Shown here piece by piece: positions 14,713 through 22,621 of a DNA stretch of 28,693 bases. This DNA is from CAUZSN01 sp963582345. Lineage in GTDB: Bacteria > Planctomycetota > Planctomycetia > Planctomycetales > Planctomycetaceae. Position 1 is the stretch's first letter. Each line of letters begins with the position of its first letter. The stretch spans positions 1 through 28,693 of the forward strand of contig CAUZSN010000024.1 in NCBI GenBank assembly GCA_963582345.1, given 5' to 3'. The notes beneath the pieces were generated by a model. That model had not been told where the DNA came from. It ran no database searches and worked only from the letters and a program-made list of their open reading frames with translations. A program made the position numbers and the translations under genes.

Positions 14713-15510
14713 TTGAAGATCGAAGAGTTGCACGTCGCCGTCGACGGCAAGCCCATATTAAAAGGTGTGAATCTACAGATCCAACACGGCGAGATTCATG
14801 CCTTGATGGGACCGAACGGTTCCGGGAAAAGCACTTTGGCATATGCGCTGGTCGGGCATCCGAAGTATGAAGTCACCAGCGGGAGTGTCGAAATCGACGG
14901 GACGAACATTTTGGAGTTAGACGCGAACGAGCGCGCCCGGATAGGACTGTTTTTAGCGTTTCAGTATCCAGTCACGATTCCGGGTGTCAAAGTCGCCGAT
15001 TTTCTGCGTCACGCCATTTCGAATGTGCGCAATCCCAAGCGGAAGGAGGGTGAAAGCCTGATTCCGATGCGTGAGTTCCGCAAAGAATTGCGGGCTCGGA
15101 TGGATGAGTTGGGTTTGGAGGCGGTGTTCGCCCATCGTTACCTGAACGATGGTTTCTCCGGCGGTGAAAAGAAACGCATGGAGATTCTTCAGTTGGCAAT
15201 GTTGAAGCCGAAATTTGCCATCCTGGATGAAACTGATAGGGGCTTGGACAGTGACGCTCTCAGAGTGGTGAGTGAAGGAATTAACCAACTGGCGGGTCCG
15301 GATATGGGAGTCCTAATTATCACTCATCACAAGCGGTTGTTGGAATTCAACAAGCCTCAGTTCACCCACGTCATGCTCGCTGGGCGGGTTGTGGAGACCG
15401 GCGATACCGAACTAGCTTACGAGTTGCACGCTCATGGCTATTCCGCAGTGCGCGAGCGGCATCCCGATGCAGCCGCGGAGGAAGAGGAACAGGTCGTGGC
15501 TAGTGTGTGA
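14713..15510 (+). CDS. sufC: Fe-S cluster assembly ATPase SufC
   Basis: This is an ABC-type ATPase of about 265 residues that drives the SufB scaffold. Walker A is G-P-N-G-S-G-K-S-T (33-41), the signature is F-S-G-G-E-K-K-R-M-E, Walker B with the SufC-specific extension is A-I-L-D-E-T-D-R-G-L-D-S-D-A-L (the usual D-S-G is D-R-G here), and the H-loop is I-I-T-H-H-K-R-L-L. The frame is open back to 14572, overlapping nuoB, but the conserved N-terminus L-K-I-E-E-L-H-V only begins near 14710. The real start must be TTG 14713 or an ATT at 14710; no ATG is available. An acidic tail (E-E-E-E-E-Q) follows the core. There is no membrane segment; it acts in the cytoplasm with SufB, encoded 84 bases downstream. 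Confidence 0.93.
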   Translation: MKIEELHVAVDGKPILKGVNLQIQHGEIHALMGPNGSGKSTLAYALVGHPKYEVTSGSVEIDGTNILELDANERARIGLFLAFQYPVTIPGVKVADFLRHAISNVRNPKRKEGESLIPMREFRKELRARMDELGLEAVFAHRYLNDGFSGGEKKRMEILQLAMLKPKFAILDETDRGLDSDALRVVSEGINQLAGPDMGVLIITHHKRLLEFNKPQFTHVMLAGRVVETGDTELAYELHAHGYSAVRERHPDAAAEEEEQVVASV

Positions 15511-15594
15511 ATCTGGTAGTGAGATACGTATGAACCGGACGCGCAATTCTGAATACATTGGAAGGTGTCGAGGTGACAAACAGAGGCAACTGAT

Positions 15595-17001
15595 TTGAAA
15601 ACGACCGAACAAGAGATTGGTGTCGGCGATTACCGATTTGGCTTTCGCGACTCAACCGATAATTATACGTTCAAGAGCCGCAAAGGTCTGGACGAAGAGA
15701 TCGTGTCGCAGATCTCGGAAATGAAGAACGAACCCGAATGGATGCGTGACTTCCGTTTGGATGCTTTGGAATCATTTTTTCAAAAACCGTTGCCCACGTG
15801 GGGTGGTGATCTGAGCCACATGGACTTCCAGGACATCTACTACTACATGAAGGCGTCCGAACAGCAGGAAACGAGCTGGGATGATGTGCCGGACGATATC
15901 CGCAAGACCTACGACCGGCTGGGGATTCCCGAGGCCGAAAAGAAGTACTTAGTCGGGGTCAAGGCTCAATACGAATCGGAGGTTGTCTACGGCAGTTTGC
16001 AAGAAGACCTAGGCAAACAGGGCGTAATCTTCACGGACACCGATTCTGGGCTCCGTGAACATCCGGACTTGTTCCGCGAGTATTTCGGCACAATTATTCC
16101 GGCGTCGGACAACAAGTTTGCTGCATTGAACTCCGCGGTCTGGTCAGGCGGTTCGTTCATTTACGTGCCGCCAGACGTGCACATCGAGTTCCCGCTACAG
16201 GCTTATGTTCGCATCAATTCGGAAAACATGGGCCAGTTCGAGCGGACTCTGATCATCGTCGACGAAGGCGCTTCAGTGCATTATGTCGAAGGCTGTACGG
16301 CTCCCGTTTACACCAGCGAGAGTCTGCACTCAGCTGTCGTCGAAATTGTCGTCAAGAAGGGAGCCCGTTGTCGCTATACGACGATTCAGAACTGGGCAAA
16401 CAACATTTACAATTTGGTTACCAAACGGGCCGTAGCGTACGGCGATTCGCTGATGGAATGGGTCGATGGTAACCTGGGGTCGCGGCTGACGATGAAGTAT
16501 CCGGCCGTGTATCTGATGGAACCTGGTGCTCGCGGCGAAACGCTGTCGATTGCGTTTGCCAATACAGGCCAACACCAGGATGTCGGCGCGAAGATGGTCC
16601 ATTGCAGTCCCTACACATTCAGCCGGATCATCTCGAAGAGTATTTCGAAAGGCGGTGGCCGAGCTAGCTATCGAGGCCTGGTCAAAGTCAACAACGATGC
16701 AAAGCATTGCAAGTCGAACGTCGTCTGTGACGCTTTGATCCTGGATTCGCAAAGTCGCAGCGATACGTATCCGCACATCGAAGTTGCCGAAGACGACGTC
16801 ACGATGGAACACGAAGCCAGCGTCTCAAAGATCGCCGAAGAACAATTATTTTACCTGATGAGCCGTGGCATGAGCGAAGCCGAGGCATCGTTGATGATTG
16901 TCACCGGCTTCATCGAGCCCCTGGTCAAAGAGCTGCCAATGGAGTACGCCGTCGAAATGAATCGGTTGATCGAATTGCAGATGGAAGGCTCCGTTGGCTA
17001 G
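15595..17001 (+). CDS. sufB: Fe-S cluster scaffold protein SufB
   Basis: This 468-residue protein is the scaffold on which nascent [4Fe-4S] clusters are built together with SufC and normally SufD. Conserved blocks are F-K-S-R-K-G-L, Q-I-S-E-M-K-N-E-P-E-W-M, W-S-G-G-S-F-I-Y-V-P, the Y-R-G-L-V core, C378 in V-V-C-D-A-L-I-L-D (aligned with the essential E. coli Cys405), and the M-E-H-E-A-S-V-S-K-I motif around residues 404-412. The start is TTG 15595, supported by GAGG at 15583-15586, 8 bases upstream. The length matches the family. No sufD, sufS, sufU or sufE follows: the next gene is a DUF59 protein 199 bases away. Confidence 0.96.
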   Translation: MKTTEQEIGVGDYRFGFRDSTDNYTFKSRKGLDEEIVSQISEMKNEPEWMRDFRLDALESFFQKPLPTWGGDLSHMDFQDIYYYMKASEQQETSWDDVPDDIRKTYDRLGIPEAEKKYLVGVKAQYESEVVYGSLQEDLGKQGVIFTDTDSGLREHPDLFREYFGTIIPASDNKFAALNSAVWSGGSFIYVPPDVHIEFPLQAYVRINSENMGQFERTLIIVDEGASVHYVEGCTAPVYTSESLHSAVVEIVVKKGARCRYTTIQNWANNIYNLVTKRAVAYGDSLMEWVDGNLGSRLTMKYPAVYLMEPGARGETLSIAFANTGQHQDVGAKMVHCSPYTFSRIISKSISKGGGRASYRGLVKVNNDAKHCKSNVVCDALILDSQSRSDTYPHIEVAEDDVTMEHEASVSKIAEEQLFYLMSRGMSEAEASLMIVTGFIEPLVKELPMEYAVEMNRLIELQMEGSVG

Positions 17002-17200
17002 CCCTTTGTAATGGCCCGTTTCGATGTTACCACAGGTAAGCCACTCTGTATGCCGGCTACCGAACCGGTCTGAACGTTCGAGGTGGAAGTTCGAGACGGT
17101 AACGTGTTTGTTAGATCGAAGGAGTAAATCCGTATTGTCGAGAGTATTATTCTCGGATTGATCGGGATAGGTGCAACAATCATTTTATAGGAGTCCAATA

Positions 17201-17503
17201 ATGGCCGACGACATCACCCTAATCGATGCATTGCGGCAGGTGATCGACCCGGAGTTGATGATCAACGTCGTCGACCTGGGTCTGGTTTACGATGTGAAGC
17301 AGGAAGAGAAAAAGGTGAACGTTGACATGACTCTCACAAGTCCAGCTTGTCCGGCTGGTCCACAAATCATGCAACAAGCTAAAATGGCACTGGAAGCGCT
17401 TGACGATGTTGACGAAGCCGAGATCAAGCTGGTAATGACGCCGCCTTGGTCGCCGGATCGGATGACCGACGAAGCCCGCGATCAGTTGGGCATTGATATG
17501 TAG
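17201..17503 (+). CDS. DUF59/MIP18 family Fe-S assembly factor (SufT/PaaD-like)
   Basis: This is a 100-residue cytoplasmic protein made of one MIP18 (DUF59) domain: A-L-R-Q-V-I-D-P-E-L at the start, V-V-D-L-G-L-V-Y-D, then T-L-T-S-P-A-C-P-A-G with the conserved cysteine at residue 50, and a C-terminal P-P-W-S-P-D-R-M-T-D. Members such as SufT and eukaryotic MIP18 help to mature or deliver Fe-S clusters. Its place after sufC-sufB supports that role. TAGGAG at 17188-17193 sits 7 bases before ATG 17201 and decides the start over the frame beginning 30 bases earlier. A small CGAGA/TCTCG inverted repeat lies in its leader near 17140. Confidence 0.92.
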   Translation: MADDITLIDALRQVIDPELMINVVDLGLVYDVKQEEKKVNVDMTLTSPACPAGPQIMQQAKMALEALDDVDEAEIKLVMTPPWSPDRMTDEARDQLGIDM

Positions 17504-17742
17504 CGAAGAATGACGTTGGTGTCGCATTCAATTGCATCGAATTGTTATTTAAGCCATAAAATCGATTTAGACTCGGCCCGATTGTTCTGCTTATATTAAA
17601 ATAGCGTTTGCGTTTTTTTTGAACCCTCGTTACATTCCACAGGCTCAGGTGCGCCAGCTGTCTTCAGCTTTGGGATCGGGGGCGTTATCGTCACCATGCC
17701 TGATCAGCCCAATTATTATCCGAAAAGAATGCGAGGCGAACC

Positions 17743-18663
17743 TTGACCGAGCGTATTACCTCAATCGAGCGTTTTTCAGCGGGGCACTCCAACAGAATCG
17801 CGGTCAAGGCAGAAGGTCAAAATCCCGACATTGCAGTTGTCTGCGACAGCCCTAAATTGTCGATGAGCCAGGTGACTACGTATCGGTGGTCGTTGCTGGA
17901 CGAAGCAAAAAATTTTCGCACACTGGGAATTGAAGCCATCGGTATTTGGCGTCCCAAATTGGCGGAATTTGGCGAGGAGCGATCGGTCGAGTTGCTCGCC
18001 GATTCGGGTCTCTCTGTCTCGAGTGTTTCGTGGGCTGGAGGTTTTACGGGATCGAATGGGCACTCATTTCAAGAGGCTGTTGACGATGCCCGTGAAGCGA
18101 TCCGCATGACGGACCGGCTAAACGCCGATTGTCTTGTGATCGTCTCGGGTTCGCGTCGTGGTCACACGTCAAACCACGCCCGACGGTCGCTGATCGCCGC
18201 TCTGCAGGAGTTGGCCGACTTTGCGTCTGAATACAACGTTGAGTTGGCTATTCAGCCGATGCACGTTTCATTTTCCCATGAGTGGACATTTCTAACATCG
18301 ATCGATCAAACGCTTGATGTGCTAAACGCCGTTGGTCACCCCTTCGTCAAGATGGCGTTTGACGTCTATCATCTATGGCAGGAGCCGGGACTTATCGAGC
18401 GCATCCCGGAACTTGTCCAGTACATTGCAACGGTCCAGTTGAGCGATTGGAAACGACTACCTCGGTCGGAAAGCGATCGTTGCCTGATTGGTGACGGCCA
18501 GATTCCTTTAGAACAGTTTGTCAGTACATTGATTGAGAACCAGTATCGTGGGTACTTCGACATCCAAATTTGGTCGGACGAAGTGTGGGCTTCGGACTAC
18601 TTGGAGTTGCTGCAGTGCTGTCAGAAACGTTTTCGATCGATGCTCCCCGTCAAGAGCTGTTAG
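17743..18663 (+). CDS. Sugar phosphate isomerase/epimerase-like TIM-barrel protein
   Basis: This is a 306-residue protein of the AP-endonuclease-2-like TIM-barrel family (xylose isomerase-like). Family features are T-T-Y-R-W-S near residue 45, G-I-E-A-I-G-I-W, L-A-I-Q-P-M-H at 168-174, F-D-V-Y-H-L-W with D207 and H210, V-Q-L-S-D-W-K-R, G-D-G-Q-I-P and G-Y-F-D-I-Q-I-W-S-D-E. In relatives known to me the two metal-binding acids are Glu in (L/I)-x-E-P-M-H and V-E-I-(F/W)-S; here both are Gln (Q171 and Q275), so metal binding may be changed or lost. TTG 17743 has GAGG at 17733-17736, 6 bases upstream. The 239 bases before it contain an 8-T run near 17611 and no gene. Substrate is unknown. Confidence 0.85.
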   Translation: MTERITSIERFSAGHSNRIAVKAEGQNPDIAVVCDSPKLSMSQVTTYRWSLLDEAKNFRTLGIEAIGIWRPKLAEFGEERSVELLADSGLSVSSVSWAGGFTGSNGHSFQEAVDDAREAIRMTDRLNADCLVIVSGSRRGHTSNHARRSLIAALQELADFASEYNVELAIQPMHVSFSHEWTFLTSIDQTLDVLNAVGHPFVKMAFDVYHLWQEPGLIERIPELVQYIATVQLSDWKRLPRSESDRCLIGDGQIPLEQFVSTLIENQYRGYFDIQIWSDEVWASDYLELLQCCQKRFRSMLPVKSC

Positions 18664-18745
18664 ATCTACGTCTCCAAACCTTCCCCTTCCCTATTCTCGC
18701 CTTCAAGGCAGATCCGATTTCGCTGCAGTAACGGTGTCTTCGATC

Positions 18746-19453
18746 ATGTCGCACGAGTGGTATTCACTGAACGAATTGGCACGGCACTTAGGGCGTGACC
18801 GTCGGGAAATCGAGAAACTTGCCAATCGCGGACGAATCCCGGGCCGCAAAGTTTCGGGCGACTGGCAGTTTCATCCGACCGAAATCACTTATTGGTTAGA
18901 ACAGGAAATGCGGGAATACACCGAAGGCGAGTTGCGCGTCGTGGAACGATCCCAGAGTGCTACCGCAATCGATTCTGATGTTCCAGTAAGCAGTATTTTG
19001 TGTCACGAGACAGTACAGGTTCCTTTGCCAGCACGGACCAAGCGGTCTGTTCTGGAATGCTTGGTCGAAGTTGCGGGCCGCACCTGGCAAGTTTGGCAAC
19101 CAGCCGAAATATTGCAGGCCGTGCAACGGCGAGAAGCTGTCATGTCAACGGGTTACGAGAACGGTGTCGCGATTCCTCACACACGCAACCCGCTTCCCGA
19201 CGCGATTGGAACATCGCTGATTGCTTTTGGACGGACGCTGACCGGCATCCCGTTTGGTGCTCCAAAAGGGATGCTAAGCGATATTTTCTTCTTGGTCCTG
19301 TGCAGGGAGTCGCGAACGCATCTGTATGTCCTCGCACGTTTGGGCCGGCTGATACAACTTCCCGGTTTTATTGATGAGTTACGTACCGCCGATGATAGCG
19401 CACACGCCTGCGAGCTGATATTTGCGGCCGATCAGAAGGTTGGTGAGGAGTGA
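18746..19453 (+). CDS. Helix-turn-helix (excisionase-type) fused to PTS EIIA domain
   Basis: The protein has 235 residues. Residues 1-55 form a MerR/excisionase-like winged helix: W-Y-S-L-N-E-L-A-R-H-L-G-R, then R-G-R-I-P-G-R-K-V-S-G-D-W-Q-F. Residues about 85-230 form a fructose/mannitol-type (PtsN-like) EIIA domain with the phosphorylatable His145 in G-V-A-I-P-H-T-R-N-P, and the S-D-I-F-F-L-V-L-C strand. No EI, HPr or sugar permease gene is in the window. The fusion suggests a DNA-binding or adaptor protein whose state depends on PTS-type phosphorylation, as in nitrogen-PTS regulators (inference). The frame is open upstream to 18533 inside the preceding gene; ATG 18746 matches the domain start. 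The Shine-Dalgarno is weak; GTG 18734 is an alternative. Confidence 0.88.
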   Translation: MSHEWYSLNELARHLGRDRREIEKLANRGRIPGRKVSGDWQFHPTEITYWLEQEMREYTEGELRVVERSQSATAIDSDVPVSSILCHETVQVPLPARTKRSVLECLVEVAGRTWQVWQPAEILQAVQRREAVMSTGYENGVAIPHTRNPLPDAIGTSLIAFGRTLTGIPFGAPKGMLSDIFFLVLCRESRTHLYVLARLGRLIQLPGFIDELRTADDSAHACELIFAADQKVGEE

Positions 19454-19561
19454 ATTTCCGCCGCTGCGGATCACTGACAGCACAGTTCTTCTTGATCTGA
19501 ATGGCGTGTAACGGATGAATCGTGAGACTCGGAGACTCCTGGATCGCTTGTAACTCGGCAT

Positions 19562-19822
19562 TCAGTTTGTCTGTTTCTCCACCGCCGATCCGTGAAACGA
19601 TCTGAAAGTGTCAGTGAGTTCTTGGATTGCGTGCAGTTCGTCTAGTAACTGTTCGAAATTGTCGTTTGTGGTGATGCTTTCCAAAAATGTGGTCACTGTT
19701 GTACGATACCCAGCCGGTCGATTGCTCGGACAATGTCGATGGTGTAGCAAATCCCATAAAACTGGGAGCCTGCCTTTGGTCGCTAGAACAGATGGAACAT
19801 TGGGGTCGGATACGCTCATCAT
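19562..19822 (-). CDS. Possible small hypothetical protein (about 86 aa)
   Basis: A minus-strand frame, independent of the neighbouring genes if the hydrolase starts at 19864. The C-terminal half looks genuinely coding: T-T-V-T-T-F-L-E-S-I-T-T, then F-E-Q-L-L-D-E-L-H-A-I-Q-E-L-T-D-T-F. The N-terminal half includes R-L-P-V-L-W-D-L-L-H-H-R-H. ATG codons at 19822 and 19819 are the likely starts, but no ribosome site is visible. It would be divergent from the hydrolase and convergent with the HTH-EIIA gene. No domain is recognised and function is unknown. The competing plus-strand frame (19687-19863) is less protein-like. Confidence 0.4.
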   Translation of the reverse strand: MMSVSDPNVPSVLATKGRLPVLWDLLHHRHCPSNRPAGYRTTVTTFLESITTNDNFEQLLDELHAIQELTDTFRSFHGSAVEKQTN

Positions 19823-19863
19823 CCGCACATAACAAAATCGACAGGAAATTCCATTGTACCAAG

Positions 19864-20835
19864 ATGGCTGCATCGTCCTCTTCACATTTGAACCTTGACT
19901 CCCGGCCAATCGAAGTGTCCGAACAAACTAATCTGGACGGTGATCGAGAACCATGTCCACCTCCCCTGGCGTGGCAACAGATTCTCGAGGCCTTTCGGAC
20001 GGAAAGCGACTGCTGGGAACTGGATCGCGAACAATATGTCCTAAGAGGTCGATCGTGGGGTACGGGGCCGCCACTGTATTTCCTTTGCGGATGGAGTTCG
20101 ACGTACGAAATGTTTGTGTTGAGCGTCTGGTTGCTGCGCCAGGACTTCCGCTGTGTTTTATACGATTATCCGAACTGCGAACGAAATTGCAGTCGGCCGC
20201 CCAAGCTATCCATTAATGACTTCACTGCTGATCTGCTCGCGATCACAGACTTGCATCACGATACTCACGTCAACGTTTATGCGACTTCGTTTGGCAGTGC
20301 CATCGCATTGTCGGCGATGCATAAACGACCGCATATGTTTCAGCGTGCGGTCATTCAAGGGGGGTTCGTGTATCGACGGTTGACGGTTTTCGAACAGCTG
20401 TTGCTGAAGGTGTGTTGGTATCTGCCGGGAAGGCTGCGGCAAGTCCCTTGGCGTGATCGATTTCAGCAGAGAAACCACCGTCATTGGTTTCCGTCGTTCG
20501 ACCGGTCGCGTTGGCAGTTTTTTTTGGAAAACACAGGACAGAGTTCAATCGCGTCACTGGCCGCCCGAGCCACCGTTGTGAAAGATCTGGATCTTCGAAC
20601 TGAACTGCATCAGATCCGACAGCCTATCCAAATCATCCATTCGGAAGGCGACGGACGAATCATCGCAAACTGTCAGCAAGAGTTGGAGAAAGGGCTGCCA
20701 AACGCAACAATCGAATCGTTGCACACATGTGGTCAAATACCGTATTTGACTCATCCACATCGGCTTACAAACCTAATTCGGCCATTTCTACTTGGAAAGG
20801 ATCAAACAGTCGCCGAAATGGATGACGGCACGTAA
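19864..20835 (+). CDS. Alpha/beta hydrolase fold protein
   Basis: The protein has 323 residues. After an N-terminal stretch rich in Ser and Pro, the fold starts near residue 60: G-P-P-L-Y-F-L-C-G-W-S-S-T-Y-E-M-F, F-R-C-V-L-Y-D-Y-P, then the nucleophile elbow A-T-S-F-G-S with Ser142, and the acid strand I-H-S-E-G-D-G with Asp263. The position that normally carries the catalytic His (G-H-x-P-x-L-x-H-P in BioH-like enzymes) reads C-G-Q-I-P-Y-L-T-H-P, i.e. Gln291. His297 is nearby but not the usual residue. The elbow also has Ala where Gly is usual. It may be an inactive or altered hydrolase. ATG 19864 starts at M-A-A-S-S-S-S; the frame extends upstream without family-like sequence. No strong Shine-Dalgarno is visible. 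Confidence 0.82.
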   Translation: MAASSSSHLNLDSRPIEVSEQTNLDGDREPCPPPLAWQQILEAFRTESDCWELDREQYVLRGRSWGTGPPLYFLCGWSSTYEMFVLSVWLLRQDFRCVLYDYPNCERNCSRPPKLSINDFTADLLAITDLHHDTHVNVYATSFGSAIALSAMHKRPHMFQRAVIQGGFVYRRLTVFEQLLLKVCWYLPGRLRQVPWRDRFQQRNHRHWFPSFDRSRWQFFLENTGQSSIASLAARATVVKDLDLRTELHQIRQPIQIIHSEGDGRIIANCQQELEKGLPNATIESLHTCGQIPYLTHPHRLTNLIRPFLLGKDQTVAEMDDGT

Positions 20836-20865
20836 AGTTTGAGTTTTCGTTTCGATTGCGTACCT

Positions 20866-20890
20866 AGTGATTTGTCAGGTCGTAATCACT
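20866..20890. terminator. Inverted repeat after the hydrolase gene
   Basis: AGTGATT (20866-20872) and AATCACT (20884-20890) form a perfect 7-bp stem with an 11-base loop, 30 bases after the hydrolase stop and 37 before the next start. No T tract follows, so it may be a weak terminator or a binding site. Confidence 0.3.
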
Positions 20891-20927
20891 CCATTTGCAC
20901 TAACGGTTCATTCAAAGATCGACAATT

Positions 20928-21683
20928 GTGAATTCACATTCTATGTTGGGGAAACTGCCTGAACCGTTGGACGTCATTGCTGTGGGAGCACACCCCGACG
21001 ATGTCGAGATTGGCTGCGGGGGGACACTTGCGAGGCTCGTTCGGCAGGGATACCGAGTAGGCATCGTCGATTTGACCGATGGCGAACCAACCCCTGGCAG
21101 TCCCGGTCCGGAAGTCCGACTGGCGGAAGCAGCCGAGGCGGCGCGTATCCTTGGTGTCCACGTTCGTGAAACTTTGACGCTCCCTAATCGTCGGTTGTTC
21201 GATAGCTTTGAAACGCGGGTCGCGTTAGCCAAGCAGTTTCGGCGTTATCGTCCGAAAATCGTCTTAGGTATGGCCGGGAAAACTCCAATGGCGTCACCCG
21301 ATCATTGGCAAGCCATGCAAATCACCGACGCAGCCGTATTTTATTCTCGCCTAACAAAATGGGACGAAACGTTTGACAGACTGCCGGTGCATACCATCCT
21401 GAAACAGGTTTGGTATCCATTGGGACTCACTATAAGTGGTCCATCAGAAGGAGGTGGGCAGTTTGTCGTAGATATTTCCGACACGTTAGCGATAAAATTA
21501 GATGCAATCCGAGCCTACTACACTCAGTTTCCTCCGGCTAAGGAAAGGGTTTTCCGATTAGTGGAAAGTCAGAATAAGTTGTTCGGGATGAGAGCGGGAT
21601 TTGATGCTGGTGAGATCTTTACCAGTACATCGACTCTAGGCGTTCAAGATATGGTTCAAGTACTGTGCCCAGAATTAACCTAG
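20928..21683 (+). CDS. PIG-L/LmbE family deacetylase, BshB1-like
   Basis: This is a 251-residue zinc-dependent N-acetylglucosamine deacetylase-fold protein. The metal motif A-H-P-D-D-V-E begins at residue 21; then D-L-T-D-G-E-P-T-P-G, L-T-L-P-N-R-R-L-F, the S-P-D-H-W-Q-A motif with a further zinc His, and a C-terminal G-M-R-A-G-F-D-A-G-E-I-F. This layout is that of BshB1, which removes acetate from GlcNAc-malate in bacillithiol synthesis. No bshA or bshC is nearby, so another sugar substrate is possible. The GTG start at 20928 has no good ribosome site; ATG 20943 (M-L-G-K-L-P-E-P) is an alternative five codons later. It should be cytoplasmic, with no signal peptide. Confidence 0.9.
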   Translation: MNSHSMLGKLPEPLDVIAVGAHPDDVEIGCGGTLARLVRQGYRVGIVDLTDGEPTPGSPGPEVRLAEAAEAARILGVHVRETLTLPNRRLFDSFETRVALAKQFRRYRPKIVLGMAGKTPMASPDHWQAMQITDAAVFYSRLTKWDETFDRLPVHTILKQVWYPLGLTISGPSEGGGQFVVDISDTLAIKLDAIRAYYTQFPPAKERVFRLVESQNKLFGMRAGFDAGEIFTSTSTLGVQDMVQVLCPELT

Positions 21684-21764
21684 TCGTCGCGTTCTTTCCG
21701 AATTCTATTAGACACAGTTGTTCGGATTTTATGTGAGCAATGGCTAGTCGGCTACGGAGCGACG

Positions 21765-22505
21765 ATGGTTCAGTTTAAGTGTGGTTCCTTAAGCATTACC
21801 GGTGGCTTTCGTGAGAACAATGAGGATGCCTACATAGTGCATCCCAAGTCGCGTTATTTCATAGTCGCCGACGGTATGGGTGGCCAGGCGGCTGGCGAAA
21901 AGGCCAGCGAGTTGGCAACGGAATTGATACCACAGAAACTGGATCAACTGATGGATTTTAAAAATGACGATCCGCCTACCACGATGCAGAGTATTGACGA
22001 GGCTGTTGCTTTTGCCAACTCGGAAATCATAGCATTAAGTGAAATTGACCCCAGATTTCACAATATGGGGACTACGATCGCATTCATCGTCTGTGTCGCC
22101 GGAAAACTTTACATCGGCGGTGTGGGTGATAGTCGGGTCTATCGCTTACGTGGTGACAATTTCGAACAGCTTACGATCGACCATTCTATGACGCAGGCAT
22201 TGGTCGAGCACGGCACAATTACGGAAGAAGACGCCGTCACACACCGTTATCGTAACGTACTATATCGCTATTTGGGTGCCAAAGACGGAGGAACCGGCAT
22301 TGAGACGAAACAAGTCGTGCCGGAAGCTGGTGATTGCTTCTTAATGTGCTCGGACGGTGTCATGGATGGAATTGACGATGAATCGTTAGTGGAGTTTTTG
22401 AAACAGAACGACGACCCGCAAGCTGCCGCTGAAGCCATCGTCTCCGCCGCCATGGCTGGGGGATCAAAGGATAACATTACGTGTGTCGTTGTCCACGTTG
22501 AATAA
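21765..22505 (+). CDS. PP2C-family Ser/Thr protein phosphatase
   Basis: This is a 246-residue phosphatase of the bacterial Stp/PrpC type. All metal-binding motifs are present: R-E-N-N-E-D-A-Y (16-23), V-A-D-G-M-G-G, G-T-T-I-A-F, G-V-G-D-S-R-V-Y-R, C-S-D-G-V-M-D and S-K-D-N-I-T-C-V-V-V. It would remove phosphate from Ser/Thr kinase substrates. No kinase gene is adjacent, but two FHA proteins in the window are potential readers of the same signals. GGAG at 21756-21759 lies 5 bases before ATG 21765. The length is standard for a single catalytic domain without membrane anchor. Confidence 0.95.
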   Translation: MVQFKCGSLSITGGFRENNEDAYIVHPKSRYFIVADGMGGQAAGEKASELATELIPQKLDQLMDFKNDDPPTTMQSIDEAVAFANSEIIALSEIDPRFHNMGTTIAFIVCVAGKLYIGGVGDSRVYRLRGDNFEQLTIDHSMTQALVEHGTITEEDAVTHRYRNVLYRYLGAKDGGTGIETKQVVPEAGDCFLMCSDGVMDGIDDESLVEFLKQNDDPQAAAEAIVSAAMAGGSKDNITCVVVHVE

Positions 22506-22621
22506 CTCCCTTCAGCAGACAAGTAACTTTCTACGATTGCTAGCTAGTTCTTGTTTTGCAATTCGGAAGCCGGCGGCGGAACCTGCAGCAAGAGCACGTG
22601 GACCATTTAATCACGCTCAGT

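Noticed and set aside
18533..18745. Upstream extension of the HTH-EIIA frame into the TIM-barrel gene
   Set aside because: It overlaps a conserved gene in another frame and precedes the natural domain start at ATG 18746.
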